A stretch of 64,000 nucleotides of DNA from G965233625 sp965233625. Its GTDB lineage: Bacteria > Planctomycetota > Planctomycetia > Pirellulales > Pirellulaceae. This document shows positions 1 to 7,094 of the stretch, piece after piece. The stretch lies in the NCBI GenBank assembly GCA_965233625.1, contig OZ247499.1, positions 1,798,001 through 1,862,000 on the forward strand, written 5' to 3'. Under the pieces are notes generated by a model. It saw nothing but the letters and a program-made list of their open reading frames with translations, searched no databases and had not been told where the DNA came from. The number at the start of each line of letters is the position of its first letter. The first letter of the stretch is position 1. Position numbers and translations under genes: made by a program.

Positions 1-199
1 CAATCGCCGCCTCCCGCTGATCCAGGCGCAGGTCAGCCTGCCTATCGTCTTCATCAGGGCCGTGGCACGCGAAACATTTGCGTGCCAGCAAGGGCTGAAT
101 CTGCCTGCTGAACGAAACGGGTTCTGCAGCAGATGAGATACTCGAAAACGCCGGTGCAACAAACAACACGGCTGAAAGAATCAATGCGTAAGACTTCAT
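1..199 (-). CDS. Planctomycete cytochrome c (PSD1)/DUF1549-type protein, N-terminal fragment
   Basis: The ATG is at 199-197 on the minus strand and the gene runs off the left edge of the window. The visible 66 residues contain a hydrophobic signal peptide (MKSYALILSAVLFVAPAFSS) followed by a segment with one CxxCH heme site (KCFACHGPDE) and the downstream motif QADLRLDQREAA. That is the hallmark of the planctomycete-type cytochrome c domain (PSD1) that normally precedes DUF1549 and DUF1553. The same arrangement recurs in full at 20902. Such proteins are secreted and usually sit beside a DUF1501 gene, which would lie outside the window here. Function is unproven in the family; a role in polysaccharide catabolism is often inferred. 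Confidence 0.85.
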   Translation of the reverse strand, partial: MKSYALILSAVLFVAPAFSSISSAAEPVSFSRQIQPLLARKCFACHGPDEDDRQADLRLDQREAAI

Positions 200-294
200 A
201 AACAGCGGCCGTAAGATGCCGTTAGAACGTGGAACTTCTCCAAACCTATCACGTTCTATTATATCGTACGCCGTCGCAGCACGCCTGCCGCGTC

Positions 295-654
295 TTACTC
301 TTCCGGCTCAATCGAGCAAGTCATCGAGCCTTTGCAGCGTGCGATCAGATCATCTTTGCCATAAGCGTGCACCTGATCGCGCTTCAGCTCTGCGTGTTCA
401 CGCGTGGTGGTGAGGCATATCACGCGGCCGTTGGTATCGACTTCCACGGCGGATTTGAAAGCCTGCGTCGCTGTTTGATTAAACAGCTCGCGCAGCATCT
501 GGATCACGTAGTCGTACGAGTGATCGTTATCGTCCCACAGAATGACGTGGTAACGTGGCTGCCTTTTCGGCTTCGGGCGTTTCTTTTCTTCACGCGGCCG
601 GACCATCGTCTGTTCGAGGGGTTCAGCCACAGCGGAGCTTAATTCATCGGACAT
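295..654 (-). CDS. clpS: ATP-dependent Clp protease adaptor ClpS
   Basis: 119 residues. ClpS binds N-degron substrates and delivers them to ClpA/ClpC-ClpP in the cytoplasm. The core reads YHVILWDDNDHSYDYVIQML, with the family's N-terminal strand and the acidic DDN-type pocket motif, followed by helices and a C-terminal segment with HAELKRDQVHAYG that matches the family's conserved ERAE.kRD.v...G pattern. An N-terminal 35-residue charged, Pro/Lys-rich extension precedes the core, as is usual for planctomycete ClpS. It is divergent from the M20 peptidase at 819, with about 160 bases between them. No clp ATPase gene is in the window. Confidence 0.93.
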   Translation of the reverse strand: MSDELSSAVAEPLEQTMVRPREEKKRPKPKRQPRYHVILWDDNDHSYDYVIQMLRELFNQTATQAFKSAVEVDTNGRVICLTTTREHAELKRDQVHAYGKDDLIARCKGSMTCSIEPEE

Positions 655-818
655 GATTCAAATCGCAGTGTCTACCAAGGAGCCATCCAGCTGCCCGCAA
701 TAGATAGGATCAGGTTCAAGCAGTATATTGTAGCGCTTTGCCCAAGGCGATGCGAGGGGCAATTACGGCCACGCATGCCTAATCATCTTCGACATTCTGA
801 CCAAGAAGTCAAAAACTC

Positions 819-2213
819 ATGTCTGCACTAGACAAATACCTGTCGGCCAATCGCGAGCGGTTCGAGGAAGAACTCTGCGAACTGCTGCGGATCGAAAGCA
901 TCAGCGCTGACAGCCAGTATCGCGATCAGGTGAAGCAGGCCGCCCAGTGGGTGGCCGGACAGTTCGAGTCGATGAAGCTGAAGACAGAGCTGATCGAAAC
1001 CGACGGCAACCCGCTGGTCTATGCAGAATCTCCACCCGTCCCAGGCCGCCCCGTCGTGCTAGTCTATGGCCATTACGATGTGCAGCCGCCCGATCCACTG
1101 GACGAATGGATCACCCCGCCGTTTGAGCCCACGCGTCGCGACGGCAACATCGTCGCCCGTGGCGCCACCGACGACAAAGGCCAGATGTTCACCCACATCA
1201 AGAGCGCTCAGGCGTGGATCGATGGCAACGGCAAGCTGCCTTTGCAGGTGAAGTATCTGATTGAAGGCGAAGAAGAAACCGGCAGCCACAATCTTTACAA
1301 GTACCTGAACGGCGACTTCGACGAGAACGCGCTCGAGAAGCTGGCGTGCGACGTGATCGTCATCAGCGACACCTCACAGTACGCCCCTGGACAGCCAGCC
1401 ATCACTTACGGGCTGAAAGGCATCGCTTATTTCGAACTGCTGCTGAACGGCCCCAAACAGGACCTGCACAGCGGCGTGTTCGGTGGCGCCGTCTCGAACC
1501 CGGCCAACGCCATCACGCAGATGCTTGGCTCGCTGGTGGATGAAAATGGCCGCGTGCAGGTGCCCCATTTCTATGATGATGTTGTCTGCATCACCGACAG
1601 CGAACGCAACCAGTTTGCCGCCCTCGGCTTTGACGAACGCGTCTTCATGGAACAGCTTGGCGTCGAGGCCCTGCACGGCGAAAGCGGCTACAGCACGCTG
1701 GAACGCCGTTGGGCGCGGCCGACGTTTGATATCAACGGACTGTGGAGCGGTTATCAGGGCGAAGGCGAAAAGACCGTGCTGCCCGCCCGCGCCGGCGCCA
1801 AGTTCAGCTTCCGCCTCGTGCCCGATCAGAAGCCCGCCGTGATTGCCCAGCACCTGGAAGCCAAACTCCGCGAAGTGCTACCGCCGGGCATCGAGATGGA
1901 GTTGAAGATCATGCACGGCACGCCCGGCGTGGTCGTCCCGCTGGAAAGCCGCTTTATGAACGCCGCCGCCGAAGCCATCGAACTAGGCTTCGGCCGCTGG
2001 CCCGTCTTCATCCGCGAAGGCGGCTCCATCCCGGTCGTCAACGCCTTCCACGAAAAACTAGGCGTCGACACACTGCTATTAGGCTGGGGCCTGAACGACG
2101 ACAACACCCACGGCCCCAACGAAAAGTTCTGCCTCGCCGACTTCCACCGCGGCATCAAAGCCAGCGCCAACCTATGGCAGACCATCAGCAAGGTGGCGCC
2201 GGCGGAGGAGTAG
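819..2213 (+). CDS. M20 family metallopeptidase (dipeptidase)
   Basis: 464 residues, normal family length, cytoplasmic (no signal peptide). M20 peptidases are di-zinc hydrolases. The metal-binding pattern is intact: H85 and D87 in GHYDVQP, the bridging Asp in GATDDKG (D118), and the catalytic/metal glutamates in EGEEETGS (about 151-152). The dimerisation (lid) domain follows with DLHSGVFGGAVSNPAN, and the last metal histidine probably lies in DDNTHGPNEKF near the C-terminus. The closest pattern is the CNDP/DapE-like dipeptidase subgroup. The exact substrate cannot be read from sequence. It is transcribed alone, divergent from clpS and convergent with the macro-domain gene. Confidence 0.92.
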   Translation: MSALDKYLSANRERFEEELCELLRIESISADSQYRDQVKQAAQWVAGQFESMKLKTELIETDGNPLVYAESPPVPGRPVVLVYGHYDVQPPDPLDEWITPPFEPTRRDGNIVARGATDDKGQMFTHIKSAQAWIDGNGKLPLQVKYLIEGEEETGSHNLYKYLNGDFDENALEKLACDVIVISDTSQYAPGQPAITYGLKGIAYFELLLNGPKQDLHSGVFGGAVSNPANAITQMLGSLVDENGRVQVPHFYDDVVCITDSERNQFAALGFDERVFMEQLGVEALHGESGYSTLERRWARPTFDINGLWSGYQGEGEKTVLPARAGAKFSFRLVPDQKPAVIAQHLEAKLREVLPPGIEMELKIMHGTPGVVVPLESRFMNAAAEAIELGFGRWPVFIREGGSIPVVNAFHEKLGVDTLLLGWGLNDDNTHGPNEKFCLADFHRGIKASANLWQTISKVAPAEE

Positions 2214-2265
2214 GACAGGCCGACGCCTACTTTGCTGCCGCATGGTCGACCCGACGTAGAACTTA

Positions 2266-2904
2266 TCACCTTGTTGTTGTGAGTTTCTTGAATCCCTGAT
2301 CACCACCTCTACCAAGCCCGGTTTGCCGGGCGGACGCGTATGGCCAGTTGATAGTTGTAGGCGGGTGCAGGAAGTTCGAGTAAGCGTAGGACATCTGAGA
2401 AGCGGCGGCGCGGAATGGCACGCGGCCAGTCGCCGTGCCGAGACCCGGGCAAGCCACCACTTTGATGGACGGCTGCGAAGTTACGTTATGCCGCCCCACC
2501 GCTAGAAGCATCGCCCACATCGCACAGTACACGTTGTCCGTAGCGGAGATGGGCATCGGCACACGCATCGTTGGTGTGTGAGCAAGGTACGGATGCTTAT
2601 CGTTTCCAGTCTCGATGATAAACGAAGTGCCGACCGGTTGTTCGCCGCGGAACTCTTGTAGGATGCGAGCCTGAACTCGATCCATCAGTTGCACACCGAA
2701 AAAAGAAGTGATTGCCAGGTCGACTCCCCCATCCATCAGGCCGAACGAATTCGCCGCACTGACCATACAATCGAACGCCGGCAGATTCTCAAAGCGGTCG
2801 CAGACCACACGGACGCGATCGAAACGTTTGAAGTGTAATTCAAACTCCTCACAAAGCGCCGGGTTTGGATCAATCAGAGTCAAATCGAAGTCAGTAGCGC
2901 CCAT
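2266..2904 (-). CDS. Macro domain protein (ADP-ribose-binding/hydrolase-like)
   Basis: 212 residues. Macro domains bind ADP-ribose or its derivatives and some remove ADP-ribose from proteins or nucleic acids. Seen here: DCMVSAANSFGLMDGGVDLAI, the conserved N-containing first loop and glycine-rich segment, and CPGLGTATGRVPFRAAASQM, the second phosphate-binding loop and following helix. The first 45 residues give an unusual beta-rich lead-in (LTLIDPNPALCEEFELHF). The C-terminal tail of about 25 residues (from SARQTG) looks unstructured. The gene lies 75 bases from the end of a SUKH-3 gene on the same strand, suggesting co-transcription in a small accessory island. The substrate is unknown. Confidence 0.8.
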   Translation of the reverse strand: MGATDFDLTLIDPNPALCEEFELHFKRFDRVRVVCDRFENLPAFDCMVSAANSFGLMDGGVDLAITSFFGVQLMDRVQARILQEFRGEQPVGTSFIIETGNDKHPYLAHTPTMRVPMPISATDNVYCAMWAMLLAVGRHNVTSQPSIKVVACPGLGTATGRVPFRAAASQMSYAYSNFLHPPTTINWPYASARQTGLGRGGDQGFKKLTTTR

Positions 2905-2978
2905 TTTGATCTCAAGCGAATGGCGTAATTCTCAGCGTGATCATGCGTCAACGGCGCCCGTTAAAGACGCGTCTGAAT

Positions 2979-3470
2979 CTACAAATGAGAAACTCGCTCA
3001 CCGCGAATTCCTAATAGTATTCCCCGGATAAGTTCTTCAATATTTTCATACCGGTCGGCGCCTCTGTCGTGAAGGTGATAGCAGTAGCCTGATTCATCAA
3101 TGACTAACCTACCCTCGTCCGACCGCCCTATGGGATATAAGTTTCCTGATACTACATCTTCGTAAAGTCCGAAAATATCCGATTCGCCCTCAAGCTCCAG
3201 CGGATCCAATCGAATGCCGCTTCGAGCCATGTTCTGCCCGACCCCATCGGAATCGACGTGCAGTCCGCCATACTGACGCAAAATCTTCTCGGCTATTGGA
3301 AAACAGGTAAATTCAGATTCCAGTTGTTTCATCCATTCATCAGCCTGCTTGCCCAAGGGAACTGGCGTCCAGTTGCAATACTTGAGCGCAGACTGCACCC
3401 TCCGGGGCAAGCCAGACATGGATTTGCCCCGTATTGATTTGAACCATTTCCAGATACTTAAAAAATTCAT
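2979..3470 (-). CDS. SUKH-3 domain immunity-like protein
   Basis: The start at ATG 3470 (163 residues) is preferred because a longer reading up to 3656 would overlap the divergent zinc-ribbon gene; ATG 3419 is also possible. The pattern fits the SUKH-3 family: an N-terminal VQSALKYCNWTP then a helix with FPIAEKILRQYGGLHV, IRLDPLELEGE, then LYPIGRSDEGRLVIDESGYCYHLHDRGADRY and a final helix ENIEELIRGILLGI. SUKH proteins are commonly immunity proteins of polymorphic toxin systems in bacteria. No toxin gene is recognised nearby, so it may be an orphan immunity gene. It is transcribed with the downstream macro-domain gene. The assignment rests on motif pattern only. Confidence 0.7.
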   Translation of the reverse strand: MNFLSIWKWFKSIRGKSMSGLPRRVQSALKYCNWTPVPLGKQADEWMKQLESEFTCFPIAEKILRQYGGLHVDSDGVGQNMARSGIRLDPLELEGESDIFGLYEDVVSGNLYPIGRSDEGRLVIDESGYCYHLHDRGADRYENIEELIRGILLGIRGERVSHL

Positions 3471-3596
3471 GGGACGAGCGGCGAGCGATCCAATAGAGCG
3501 GTTACCTTGCGTACCCATTGAGAGCCGGTCTAGAATTACGTGCATGCAATTTGCATCAAGGGCATGCATCTTGGGCAGGTAATTACGGGGAGCGAT

Positions 3597-4067
3597 ATGG
3601 CTTGTGAAGCTTGTGGGCGGTCTGCGCCAACTAAAGACGTGGTGTTTCATCAGCACATCGGGCTGGTGATTCTGCGGTTAGAAAGCGAAGCAGGGGGCAA
3701 CCTTTGCAAGAGTTGCATCCATCAGGCATTCATCCAGACCACAGCGATATGTCTGTTTTTTGGGTGGTGGGGCGTCATCTCCTTCTTCATGAACATTTTC
3801 TGCATCGGGCACAATGTAATCGAGTGGGCATTCTGCCTCAGCATGCCATCCCAGCATGGCGCCGGGAACCAATCACCCGCAACACAGCAGGTTGAGGTAA
3901 ATATTGAGTCAGAGCAACTCATCTCGCCATACGCCCGCGAGATTCAAACCCGGCTGCGACGCGGCGATACAGTAGCCATCACCTCACACGCAATCGCCCA
4001 GGAAACGGGTGCGCCACAAAAAGAGGTGATTCAATTTATCCGTAAACACTATGCGAGGTTGAAGTAA
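3597..4067 (+). CDS. Zinc-ribbon membrane protein of unknown function
   Basis: 157 residues. The start ATG at 3597 is chosen because a GGGGAG Shine-Dalgarno lies 7-8 bases upstream; an upstream ATG at 3540 would add 19 poorly fitting residues and overlap the divergent gene. The N-terminus has two CxxC pairs (MACEACG and NLCKSC, about 35 residues apart), probably one zinc site. A hydrophobic stretch with two possible membrane segments follows (TTAICLFFGWWGVISFFMNIF then a shorter one). The soluble C-terminal 65 residues are helical and charged (YAREIQTRLRRGD...KEVIQFIRKHYARLK) and could be a small DNA- or protein-binding domain. The GWWG-ISF pattern after a zinc ribbon recurs in uncharacterised bacterial proteins. 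I cannot give a function. Confidence 0.75.
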   Translation: MACEACGRSAPTKDVVFHQHIGLVILRLESEAGGNLCKSCIHQAFIQTTAICLFFGWWGVISFFMNIFCIGHNVIEWAFCLSMPSQHGAGNQSPATQQVEVNIESEQLISPYAREIQTRLRRGDTVAITSHAIAQETGAPQKEVIQFIRKHYARLK

Positions 4068-4211
4068 CGGGTAAATGAACCAATCAGAAAAAATGCAACT
4101 CGCTAAGTAACTGACGATTCTGGTGGCGGTCGTTCCGGACGCACCTTACTTGTCGGTTGTAGACTTGCCAGAAACAGGGAAGAGACGTAAATTCTTACGG
4201 GTCGGTTGCAA

Positions 4212-4284
4212 GGGTTGGGACGACCCAACACTTCTATCTATTGCATTCTGCGGGGACGACCCTGCCAAGTACGTCGTGAGGACG
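4212..4284 (+). promoter_or_regulatory. Guanidine-II (mini-ykkC) riboswitch upstream of gdx/sugE
   Basis: Two hairpins with identical ACGA tetraloops are seen. Hairpin 1 pairs GTTGGG 4214-4219 with CCCAAC 4224-4229 around loop 4220-4223. Hairpin 2 pairs GCGGGG 4250-4255 with CCCTGC 4260-4265 (one G-T pair) around loop 4256-4259. A 20-base linker separates them. Two GC-rich hairpins with ACGR loops just upstream of an SMR exporter is the established guanidine-II architecture. The Shine-Dalgarno (GAGGA 4278-4282) follows. A weak CGTC/GACG pairing (4272-4275 with 4281-4284) could mask it in the ligand-free state; that part is inference. Guanidinium would be expected to raise translation. Confidence 0.9.
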
Positions 4285-4286
4285 AT

Positions 4287-4601
4287 ATGGCTTGGGTCTT
4301 ACTATTTGTTGCGGCCATCTTCGAGATTGGTTGGGCTGTGGGGCTGAGATACACCGATGGCTTTACGAAGCCATTGCCCACAATACTCACAGTCACCTCA
4401 ATGGCCATCAGCCTGTTTCTTTTGGCATTAGCAGTGCGGACCTTGCCCATCGGGACAGGCTACGCTGTATGGACAGGCATCGGTGTTGTTGGCACGGCGG
4501 TTCTAGGGATTTTCTTATTTTCAGAACCGGTTACAGCAGTGCGATTGTTTTTCTTGTTTCTCATTCTCTGCGGGATCATCGGCATGAAATTTACGTCATG
4601 A
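4287..4601 (+). CDS. gdx: Guanidinium exporter of the SMR family (Gdx/SugE)
   Basis: 104 residues, standard SMR length, four transmembrane helices. Gdx exports guanidinium in exchange for protons across the inner membrane as a dual-topology dimer. The essential glutamate is E13 (AAIFEIGWAVGLRYTDGF), and the W-A-V-G-L-[KR]-Y-T-x-G-F and YAVWTGIGVVGTA segments are characteristic of the SugE/Gdx subgroup rather than EmrE. ATG 4287 is chosen because it gives the canonical N-terminus and follows a GAGGA ribosome site. A reading beginning at 4206 would run through the riboswitch hairpins. The upstream guanidine-II riboswitch independently supports the substrate. Confidence 0.95.
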   Translation: MAWVLLFVAAIFEIGWAVGLRYTDGFTKPLPTILTVTSMAISLFLLALAVRTLPIGTGYAVWTGIGVVGTAVLGIFLFSEPVTAVRLFFLFLILCGIIGMKFTS

Positions 4602-4746
4602 TGGTTTTTCCAGTGAACCGCAAGTCCGTCTGGTGCAAGCAAACCTTCCTGCCATAAACCGTGTTCAGTGAATGATGTGAAACACACGGAAACGCCATGC
4701 GAGGAAATAGCTCTCCCGTGTATCTGCGCCGCAACGGCTAACCAAC

Positions 4747-5928
4747 TCAGAGGAGCGTGATCACCTTCTTCTGCAGTTCACCGCCTGTGACGTGCATCTT
4801 GTAGTTTTCGTCGATGTAGACGTCCACTTCGCTGCGGATGCCGAATTCGGGAAGGTAGATGCCGGGTTCGATGGAGAAGCAGGTGCGGGGGAGGATGCGG
4901 CGGGCGTCGCGGGTTTCGAGGTTGTCGATGTTGGCGCCGTTGCCGTGCGTTTCGCGGCCGATGCTATGACCGGTGCGGTGGCGGAATTTGTCGCCGTAGC
5001 CTGCATCTTCAATCACCTTGCGGCAGGCGTCGTCCACTTCCCAGCCATGCAGCGGCTTGCCGGCTGCAAGCGTTGTCTCGATGCACGCCAGTGCTGCATC
5101 GCGGGCGGCTGCGACGATCTGGAAGATGTCTTCGTACTGCTGCGGAGTTTCTTCGCCGACAAAGGCGACTTTGGTCAGGTCGCTATAAACGCCATCGGGA
5201 TGATCGACCTTGGCCCACATATCAACCAGCACGAAATCGCCGGCGCGGATTTCTCCGTCCTGGCCCGCAATGGGTTCGTAGTGTGGCAGCCCGCTGTTGG
5301 GGCCAACGCCGACGATGGGCGGATGGTACGTGGTCAGGTTGTTCTCAGCAAAGTGCTGCATGATGTCCGCCTGCACCTCATGCTCACGGATGCTGCCGCC
5401 GTCGCGTGTGCGATCTGCGATCAGCTTCCACGCCCGTTCGAAGCCGGCCTGTGTAACGCGATCCGCTTCCAGGTGCAACTGCCATTGTTCGTCAGTGAAG
5501 GTGGCTTCGAACATGGAAATCAGATCGCCGGACGAAACCACTTCGACGCCCGTATTCCGCACAATATCAACGGTGCCGCCATCCACGCGCGAGACGTAAG
5601 GATTGCCGCCGCCGGGCGAGTATTCCATCGCGATCTGGCCGCTGCCTGTGGTGAAGTCTGCGATGCCTGCTTCAAATTCCTGCCACTTCAAGAAGACGGT
5701 TTTATCGCCGGGCAGATGATCCAGGGCCGACTCTTCAATCCGATGCACCAGCTTGCGGGGCTGACCTTCAACAGGAATGAAATACATCCAGCGCCGGCTG
5801 CCGGCGCCCATCTGCTGCATATCCAGCACGCGGCGGGCCAGTTCGTTACTGCCCCGGAAATCGTAGAGCAGCCAGCCGTCTAACTGGAATTCGCGAAGGG
5901 CGGATTGAATGGCGTCTAAACTGAACAT
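4747..5928 (-). CDS. M24 family Xaa-Pro aminopeptidase/creatinase-like peptidase
   Basis: 393 residues, cytoplasmic. N-terminal creatinase-like domain (about 1-155, GWLLYDFRGSNELARRVLDM) then the pita-bread catalytic domain. The five metal ligands of M24 peptidases can be traced: two Asp in VDMWAKVDHPDGVYSDLTKVAF, His in HRTGHSIGRETHG, Glu in FSIEPGIYLP and Glu in GIRSEVDVYI. This fits aminopeptidase P/proline dipeptidase activity; the substrate is not determined. It follows the FolK fusion on the same strand by about 50 bases and may be co-transcribed. No strong ribosome site precedes the ATG. Confidence 0.9.
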   Translation of the reverse strand: MFSLDAIQSALREFQLDGWLLYDFRGSNELARRVLDMQQMGAGSRRWMYFIPVEGQPRKLVHRIEESALDHLPGDKTVFLKWQEFEAGIADFTTGSGQIAMEYSPGGGNPYVSRVDGGTVDIVRNTGVEVVSSGDLISMFEATFTDEQWQLHLEADRVTQAGFERAWKLIADRTRDGGSIREHEVQADIMQHFAENNLTTYHPPIVGVGPNSGLPHYEPIAGQDGEIRAGDFVLVDMWAKVDHPDGVYSDLTKVAFVGEETPQQYEDIFQIVAAARDAALACIETTLAAGKPLHGWEVDDACRKVIEDAGYGDKFRHRTGHSIGRETHGNGANIDNLETRDARRILPRTCFSIEPGIYLPEFGIRSEVDVYIDENYKMHVTGGELQKKVITLL

Positions 5929-5981
5929 CGGGGCGGTTCTTTACAGGGAAAGCGAAACTAGAAAAACGCATCATACAGAAA

Positions 5982-7025
5982 TCAGCGCATGGCCTCGATG
6001 GTCGCCAGCAGTTCCGCGCGGGCCGCGTCCCGGTTGGCGCCGTTCAGATACAGCAGCGGCGTCTGCGTGTGGTGGGCGATCTGCTCGATACCGTTTTGCA
6101 GCGTTGCGAGGTCAGCTTCTGAAAGCTGCAATTCGTAGTGGCGTCCGCGGTGATGAATGCGGCGGCGTGTTTCACCGGGTGTCGTTTGCAGGACAACGAC
6201 CAGCCGTGGCTGAATCACTTTCTGCGACGCTTCAATCCAGGCCGTCTGATACTGCTCAAACGCTTTGTCTGGCAGAGCGATACGGGCAAAGGCCAACGCC
6301 TGATCGAACCAGAAGTCGCTGATGGCGCCGCCGGACGCGAATTGCGGCATTTGCGATGCGGCGTCTAGCAGCCTGGTCCGCAGCCGCAGAATCTGCATCT
6401 CGACGTGCCAGGCCGCATTCTCCGGGTCGCCGTAGTAGTCCGTCAGTGAGGCATCGTCGACAGGTTCATCAATCCGGCGTAGCCCCGCCACCTCGGCCAC
6501 ATCCGCCATCAACGTGCTTTTGCCACACCCCGTGGCGCCGGTCAGGGCGAAGTAAGGCGGAGAGTTATTCAGATGGTCAAGCATCTGCTGCACCGTCAAC
6601 CGAAGTCGCGGGTGCTTCATCTGCGGGGCGGCTTCGGTAGCAGGTTCCAGCACAAAGCGGCGGTGCGCCATCCGCGGGTGTGGCACCTGAAGATCCGCGG
6701 TGTCGATCACCTGCTGATCAAACAGCAATAGATCTAAGTCCAGCGTCCGCGGCCCCCAATGCTGCACGCGTTCGCGCCCCAGCGCGTCTTCAATCTGCCA
6801 CATCTCGCGCAACAAGGCGTGCGGGTCGAGTGTTGTGTTGACGGCCACAGCCGCATTCACAAACTCCTGCTGGCCACCGGGACCGCCGGCGGGCTGGCTG
6901 GTGTGCAGGCCGCTTTGCGCGACGACATTGATATTCTCGTGCGTATGCAGCAACTGAAATGCCTGCTGCACGTTATGCTGCTTGTTCCCCAGATTAGAAC
7001 CAAGCGCAATGAGGGCAGCAGGCAT
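5982..7025 (-). CDS. folK: HPPK (FolK) fused to a deoxynucleoside kinase
   Basis: 347 residues, roughly twice the usual HPPK length. Residues 1-150 are 2-amino-4-hydroxy-6-hydroxymethyldihydropteridine diphosphokinase of folate synthesis: ALGSNLGN at 7-14 and the family signature WGPRTLDLDLLLFD at 90-103. From about 157 a second domain begins with a P-loop, LTGATGCGKST (161-171), then RIDEPVDD, a helix-rich lid with RRRIHHRGRHYE, and a C-terminal helix, as in the deoxyadenosine/deoxyguanosine kinase family. The two activities would link folate and deoxynucleotide metabolism in one cytoplasmic polypeptide. A fused arrangement has been seen in planctomycetes; I infer activity of the second half from its P-loop and lid. 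Confidence 0.88.
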   Translation of the reverse strand: MPAALIALGSNLGNKQHNVQQAFQLLHTHENINVVAQSGLHTSQPAGGPGGQQEFVNAAVAVNTTLDPHALLREMWQIEDALGRERVQHWGPRTLDLDLLLFDQQVIDTADLQVPHPRMAHRRFVLEPATEAAPQMKHPRLRLTVQQMLDHLNNSPPYFALTGATGCGKSTLMADVAEVAGLRRIDEPVDDASLTDYYGDPENAAWHVEMQILRLRTRLLDAASQMPQFASGGAISDFWFDQALAFARIALPDKAFEQYQTAWIEASQKVIQPRLVVVLQTTPGETRRRIHHRGRHYELQLSEADLATLQNGIEQIAHHTQTPLLYLNGANRDAARAELLATIEAMR

Positions 7026-7094
7026 GCGAATAAATGTCCGGGGCGCCGGTTCAAAACGGAATCAAAAGCCGGCGCCCGCTCGATGAACAAGCGG

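Noticed and set aside
690..740. GGTTCAAGC resembling a tRNA T-arm
   Set aside because: No matching acceptor, anticodon or T-stem could be folded around it.
3470..3656. Longer N-terminus of the SUKH-3 gene
   Set aside because: It would overlap the start of the divergent zinc-ribbon gene, which has a good ribosome site, and the extra residues do not match the family.
4792..5883. 363-codon open frame on the plus strand
   Set aside because: Antisense shadow of the M24 peptidase, whose metal-ligand motifs are intact on the minus strand.
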